Shown: positions 6,814-9,999 of the stretch, piece by piece
Numbering within the stretch: the stretch's first letter is position 1
How the letters are laid out: each line of letters opens with the position of its first letter
Assembly: GCA_021841795.1 (NCBI GenBank)
Contig: JAKCDN010000077.1
Location: 1-9,999 of the forward strand
Direction: 5' to 3'
Length of the DNA: 9,999 nt
From: Acidobacteriota bacterium
GTDB lineage: Bacteria > Acidobacteriota > Terriglobia > Terriglobales > Acidobacteriaceae
The notes under the pieces: generated by a model
Seen by the model: the letters and a program-made list of their open reading frames with translations, nothing else
The model's database searches: none
Told to the model about the DNA's origin: nothing
Position numbers and translations under genes: made by a program

Positions 6814-6838
6814 TGCATGCATTGATGCAGTGCACTGC
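6814..6838. repeat. Nested palindromes in the glnD upstream region
   Basis: TGCATGCA (6814-6821) and GCAGTGCACTGC (6827-6838) are perfect palindromes. In addition TGCAT (6814-6818) and ATGCA (6825-6829) form an inverted repeat across them. They lie about 110 bases before glnD. The TGCA arms loosely recall an NtrC-type site, but spacing between the TGCA arms is one base short of the usual 17-base site and the C/G positions are missing. They may be an operator of another regulator, or chance. Confidence 0.4.
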
Positions 6839-6877
6839 GGAGCTCAATTCGCCGGCCGCGGCAGGAAATCTCTTCGT

Positions 6878-6906
6878 TTCAGGCCAGGATCGCTTATTCT
6901 TGTAAC
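6878..6906 (+). promoter_or_regulatory. Weak promoter candidate for glnD
   Basis: TTCAGG (6878-6883) and TGTAAC (6901-6906) are 17 bases apart, matching 3 of 6 and 4 of 6 consensus bases. Transcription would begin near 6913, leaving a leader of about 30 bases. This is the best-placed candidate seen, but the match is poor. Confidence 0.25.
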
Positions 6907-6944
6907 AATCCCTTCTTGCTTTGGCTTGCCAAGCAACCAACCCT

Positions 6945-9548
6945 ATGAGTGTAGCCGTAGTCGCAGTGGACGATCTTCGGGAGCAGTATACGCGGGAGAT
7001 GGCGCTTGTGCGCCAGACCTGCGAGCGCACCGGCGACGGTACGGCGGCAATCCGGCGGCGATCCGCCGTTGTGGACCGCATCCTGATCGAGATCTGGCGC
7101 CGGGCCTTTGCCGATCTGCCCGCGCAGAACGTGGCCCTGCTTGCGCTTGGCGGCTACGGCCGCAAGGATCTCTTTCCTTATTCGGATATTGACGTGCTGT
7201 TTGCCTTTGCCGACGAAAAGACCGAGGTGCAGTCGAAGGAGGCAGTACGGGCCATGATCCAGGGAATGTGGGACATCGGCCTCCGCGCCAGCCCCAGTTC
7301 CCGAACGGTGAAGGAAGCGGGCAAGTTTGATCCCGATAACCTGGAGTTCACGCTTGCCACGTTGGACCGGCGCTTTCTGGCCGGCCAGTTTCCTCTCTAT
7401 CAGCAGTTGCACCAGGTGGTCTTTCCAGGCCTTGTGCTGAGTGAGTGGACTACGATCACTCAGAAGCTCGGCGAGATTGCGCGGGCACGGCACGCCAAGT
7501 TCGGCAACACCATCTTTCATCTCGAGCCGAACATCAAGGACTGCCCCGGAGGGCTGCGCGATTACTCCCTGGCGGTCTGGTTTGCCATTCTGTTCCACCT
7601 GAAGGAGACCAAGGAGTGGCCGCGCCAGCGCGGCGGGGTCTTCCAAAGCGCGCGCGGCGATGCCGAGGCGGCCTTCGACTTTCTGGCGGCTGCGCGCAGT
7701 TTCCTGCACTTTCGCCACGGGCGCGACGACAACACCCTCGACTGGCAGTCCCAGGACGAGGCCGCGGCGCGATCCATCGGGCTGGAGACGCGCGGCACTG
7801 CGGACCCCAGTTACTGGATGCGAACCTACTACCGGCACGCGCGTGTGATCTATCGCCGGGCGGCGCTGTTAATGGAGCACCTGCCGGCGCCCGTAAGCTT
7901 CTATAAACAGTTCCGCCGCCGCCGCACACCCATTGCGGGAACCGATTTTCTGCTCGATCAGGGACGCATCGACATCCAGCCCGGCGCCCAGTTCAACGAC
8001 ACGGCCGCGATTCTCCGCATCTTCTCGCTGATGGCCACGCACGGCTACACCCTGTCGCAGACCGCGGAGGATCGCATTACCGATGCGCTTCCCGTTCTGG
8101 CCATCTCGATTCCCGAGGGACCGTACCTCTGGAACGCGCTGCGCGAGGTGCTCCTGGGGCCTCATGCCGCGCACGCGCTGCGCACCATGCATGCGCTGGG
8201 CGTATTGGAGATGCTGATTCCGGAATTCCACGGCATCGATGCCCTGGTGATCCGCGATAGTTATCACCGCTACACGGTGGATGAGCATACCTTCCTCACC
8301 ATTGACAATGTGCACGGCCTGCGGCAGCCCGCGCACGACTACGAGCAGCGCCTGGCGCAACTGCTCCCGGAGATCGACCGCGTGGATCTCTTCCTGCTGT
8401 CCCTGCTCCTGCACGACACCGGCAAGGCGCGGCGCACCGGCGAACATGCCGGACAGAGCGTGGAACTGGCAGACAGCTTTCTGGCGCGCCTCGACTTTGA
8501 CACGGAAGAGAAGGAGACCGTCCTCAAGCTGATCAAGCTGCATCTGGATATGTCACTGGCGATGCGGCGCGACATCTTCGATGTGGACAACGTGAGGGCG
8601 TTTGCGGAAAAGATCGTCAGCCCGCAGTTGTTGAAGATGATGACGCTGATGACCTTTGCCGACATCAAGGCGGTGAATCCGGATGCGCTGACCCCCTGGA
8701 AGGCAGAGAACCTGTGGCAGTTCTACATGGCCACCGCCAATTTCATGGATCGCTCGGTCGATGAGACCCGCTACCATGCGGCCATCGATCCAACCCTGCT
8801 CAATCGCATTCGATCGATGGTTCCGCCGCCGCAGCACGAGGCCCTGAAGCAGTTTCTGGAAGGTCTGCCGCAGCGCTATCTGCAAACCCGGCTACCCGAG
8901 CAGATTCGCAACCATTTCCAGATGGCGCTGAACCTCGACAAGAATCCGGTGCAGCTCGATCTAAGGCCGAACCGGCAGCTTTACGACCTGACGGTCATTA
9001 CGCGCGATCGCTCGCGCTTGTTTGCCGATGTGGCCGGAGTGCTCGCGGCGTGGGGCATGAACATCGTCCGAGCCGGCGCCTATTCGAACGATGCCGGCGT
9101 GATTGTCGACAGCTTTCACTTTACCGACGCATTCCGCACCATTGAACTGAACCCCAGCGAGAAAGAGCGGTTCCTTGCCAATGTGCACGATGTCGTCGCG
9201 CTGAAGACTCCCGTGCAGCAGTTGCTCGATGCCCGCCGGCATCTGAGCCACCCCTCGAACCTGAAGGTCGAAGTGCAGACCCGGCTCGAGTTCGACTCCG
9301 AATCCTCCAGTCACTCCACGCTGCTGCAGGTGATCGCACAGGATCTTCCCGGCCTGCTGCGCCAGATCGCGCTTACCCTGAACTCGCAGCAGTGCAACAT
9401 CAAGATAGCCCTGATCGACACCGAAGGCGAAACCGCCATCGACGTCTTCTACCTGACCAGCAAAGAGGAAAAGCTGACGCAGGAGATGCGGCAATCTCTG
9501 GCCAGGGATCTTACCGCGGCGCTCGAAGCCATGCGCATGCCGGCCTAG
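6945..9548 (+). CDS. glnD: Bifunctional uridylyltransferase/uridylyl-removing enzyme GlnD
   Basis: GlnD senses glutamine. It attaches UMP to PII proteins (GlnB/GlnK) when nitrogen is scarce and removes it when nitrogen is plentiful, so setting glutamine synthetase and Ntr control in the cytosol. The 867-residue product has the full domain order. The nucleotidyltransferase motif is [13 protein letters not shown] (69-81) with metal-binding D81 and D83, followed by the family motif DCPGGLRD (199-206). The HD hydrolase domain has YTVDEHT (443-449, H447) and LLLHDTGKA (487-495, H490/D491), with H501 and H533 further on. Two ACT domains follow, at about 680-745 ([20 protein letters not shown]) and 792-860 ([17 protein letters not shown]), which in this family bind glutamine. 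Length matches the usual 850-930. ATG 6945 is preferred; a TTG at 6921 would add 8 residues; neither has a clear Shine-Dalgarno. No glnB is visible in the window. Confidence 0.96.
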   Translation: MSVAVVAVDDLREQYTREMALVRQTCERTGDGTAAIRRRSAVVDRILIEIWRRAFADLPAQNVALLALGGYGRKDLFPYSDIDVLFAFADEKTEVQSKEAVRAMIQGMWDIGLRASPSSRTVKEAGKFDPDNLEFTLATLDRRFLAGQFPLYQQLHQVVFPGLVLSEWTTITQKLGEIARARHAKFGNTIFHLEPNIKDCPGGLRDYSLAVWFAILFHLKETKEWPRQRGGVFQSARGDAEAAFDFLAAARSFLHFRHGRDDNTLDWQSQDEAAARSIGLETRGTADPSYWMRTYYRHARVIYRRAALLMEHLPAPVSFYKQFRRRRTPIAGTDFLLDQGRIDIQPGAQFNDTAAILRIFSLMATHGYTLSQTAEDRITDALPVLAISIPEGPYLWNALREVLLGPHAAHALRTMHALGVLEMLIPEFHGIDALVIRDSYHRYTVDEHTFLTIDNVHGLRQPAHDYEQRLAQLLPEIDRVDLFLLSLLLHDTGKARRTGEHAGQSVELADSFLARLDFDTEEKETVLKLIKLHLDMSLAMRRDIFDVDNVRAFAEKIVSPQLLKMMTLMTFADIKAVNPDALTPWKAENLWQFYMATANFMDRSVDETRYHAAIDPTLLNRIRSMVPPPQHEALKQFLEGLPQRYLQTRLPEQIRNHFQMALNLDKNPVQLDLRPNRQLYDLTVITRDRSRLFADVAGVLAAWGMNIVRAGAYSNDAGVIVDSFHFTDAFRTIELNPSEKERFLANVHDVVALKTPVQQLLDARRHLSHPSNLKVEVQTRLEFDSESSSHSTLLQVIAQDLPGLLRQIALTLNSQQCNIKIALIDTEGETAIDVFYLTSKEEKLTQEMRQSLARDLTAALEAMRMPA

Positions 9549-9551
9549 GGC

Positions 9552-9571
9552 GATACACCCTCGTGTGTATC
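9552..9571 (+). terminator. Hairpin just after glnD
   Basis: GATACAC (9552-9558) pairs perfectly with GTGTATC (9565-9571) around a six-base loop. With C9551 bulged, two G-C pairs can extend it. It begins three bases after the stop codon TAG (9546-9548). No T-run follows, so it resembles a terminator or 3'-end stabiliser without being a classical intrinsic terminator. Confidence 0.5.
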
Positions 9572-9866
9572 CCTCGATTCGAGCCGCTTGTCTGCGGCAT
9601 CGGCATCGGGATCACCCCTGCGGAACCTTTCCATCGGGTCGCTCGCTGCGGAACTGGAGCCGTCCTGCATCCCACTTCACTTTTCAAATAGCCTTACGGG
9701 GGCATGGGCTAAAAGGTTACAGGCTCCTGCGGCGGATTGGCGCCCCCGCGCGCTGTGCGTCGCGCCCTGTCTTGCCGCCGGCGCAGCGGCCGGAAGCGCG
9801 GCTGAACGCCGCCGGTCTCCGGGCGTGAAATGCCTATATAAAGCGATTTGCTTCGACGGTTTCCGG

Positions 9867-9896
9867 TTGACACCATGGCGAACGGGCAATTAAAGT
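9867..9896 (+). promoter_or_regulatory. Sigma70-type promoter for the last gene
   Basis: A perfect -35 TTGACA (9867-9872) is followed after 18 bases by TAAAGT (9891-9896), which matches 4 of 6 -10 bases. Transcription would start near 9903, giving a leader of about 60 bases before the ATG at 9964. It is the best promoter match seen in the window. Confidence 0.6.
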
Positions 9897-9963
9897 GAGG
9901 GCCGCTGCGGTAACAAAATAATGGTTCCGCTCTGGGTGCGCCGCGGCACGGGAGACGACGAAG

Positions 9964-9999
9964 ATGTTGGCAATGCGAATGGTGGCGGGAACGTTGCTG
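9964..9999 (+). CDS. Start of an unidentified gene, possibly with a signal peptide (3' end outside window)
   Basis: Only 12 residues are visible (MLAMRMVAGTLL): a short positively charged N-terminus followed by small and hydrophobic residues, as at the beginning of a signal peptide or membrane segment. GGGAG at 9950-9954, nine bases upstream, and the promoter at 9867-9896 support a start here. ATG 9973 in the same frame is an alternative. Position after glnD suggests a nitrogen gene, such as an ammonium transporter, but this is a guess from context; the visible residues cannot identify it. An ATG at 9921 in another frame stays open to the window's end but lacks a ribosome binding site. Confidence 0.5.
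   Translation, partial: MLAMRMVAGTLL

Larger units (their letters stand above)
6618..6944. other. 327-base non-coding stretch between alr and glnD
   Basis: No convincing gene is present: the open frames crossing it are Arg/Gly-rich continuations of shadow frames from alr. It contains TTCCGGAA-type inverted repeats just after the alr stop, the palindrome cluster at 6814-6838 and a weak promoter candidate at 6878-6906. The base composition falls towards AT in the last 60 bases, as expected for a promoter region of glnD. Confidence 0.6.
9549..9963. other. 415-base non-coding stretch after glnD
   Basis: Open frames here (for example 9565-9828 and 9588-9893) are low-complexity, without domain resemblance or a ribosome binding site, and are judged non-coding. 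The stretch holds the post-glnD hairpin and a GC-rich hairpin at 9806-9826: ACGC/GCGT plus CCGG/CCGG around TCT, with a two-base bulge. An AT-rich TATATAA patch lies at 9835-9841, and the promoter and ribosome binding site of the next gene follow. Confidence 0.6.

Noticed and set aside
6841..6944. Riboswitch or glutamine-responsive RNA before glnD
   Set aside because: No pattern matching a known class could be recognised by eye, and the presumed leader is only about 30 bases.
6236..7192. A 318-residue plus-strand frame bridging alr, the gap and glnD
   Set aside because: Arg-rich composition, and it overlaps two confident genes in another frame; the part in the gap shows no domain.
9655..9669. 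Possible sigma54 promoter (TGG followed by TGC) upstream of the last gene
   Set aside because: The distance between GG and GC is nine bases rather than the ten required, and the rest of the consensus is missing. No other GG-N10-GC site with good context was found.
9588..9893. Possible small gene of about 100 residues after glnD
   Set aside because: No ribosome binding site, Ala/Arg-rich, overlaps another equally open frame and runs into the promoter of the next gene.
9921..9999. ATG at 9921 as the start of the last gene
   Set aside because: No Shine-Dalgarno and a Gly/Asp/Asn-rich product; the ATG at 9964 has GGGAG at a suitable distance and a signal-peptide-like beginning.

Overview
The window is GC-rich (roughly 60-65 %), densely coded bacterial chromosome. 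Gene content and protein style suggest an Acidobacteriota member of the Terriglobia/Acidobacteriaceae type. The clues are a multi-domain ribosomal S1 with a long interrupted C-terminus, a glycoside hydrolase of the kind common in polysaccharide-degrading soil bacteria, and glnD placed before what may be an ammonium transporter. This placement is inference from protein resemblance, not a database result. No mobile element, tRNA, rRNA, CRISPR array or phage gene is visible.

Layout. Bases 2-1420 (+) hold the C-terminal part of a large glycoside hydrolase, probably GH2-like, whose N-terminus lies outside the window. Bases 1511-3280 (+) encode a ribosomal protein S1 homologue. Convergent with it on the minus strand are a small UBP-type zinc-finger protein (3319-3579) and, upstream of that, a secreted seven-bladed YVTN-type beta-propeller (3685-4674). 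The propeller gene probably starts at a TTG with a strong ribosome binding site. A short divergent spacer leads to a YkgJ-type cysteine-cluster protein (4779-5381, +), then alanine racemase alr (5427-6617, +). A 327-base non-coding stretch with nested palindromes precedes glnD (6945-9548, +), the bifunctional uridylyltransferase/uridylyl-removing enzyme of nitrogen control. A 415-base non-coding stretch follows, carrying a good sigma70-like promoter and a ribosome binding site. They lead into the first 12 codons of another gene at the window's end.

How the genes relate. This is mostly housekeeping sequence: translation (S1), peptidoglycan precursor supply (Alr supplies D-alanine), and nitrogen signalling (GlnD acts on PII proteins). 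The zinc-finger and propeller genes could form a minus-strand pair. The ykgJ and alr genes are 45 bases apart and may be co-transcribed. Clear Shine-Dalgarno sequences were seen before only three genes: the zinc finger, the propeller and the last partial gene. The others start without an obvious one.

I did not find a convincing undescribed system. The items most worth checking are a Trp where alanine racemases normally have an active-site Tyr, an S1 whose sixth domain is interrupted by a low-complexity insert, the amidotransferase-like tail on the glycoside hydrolase, and the structured non-coding stretches flanking glnD.
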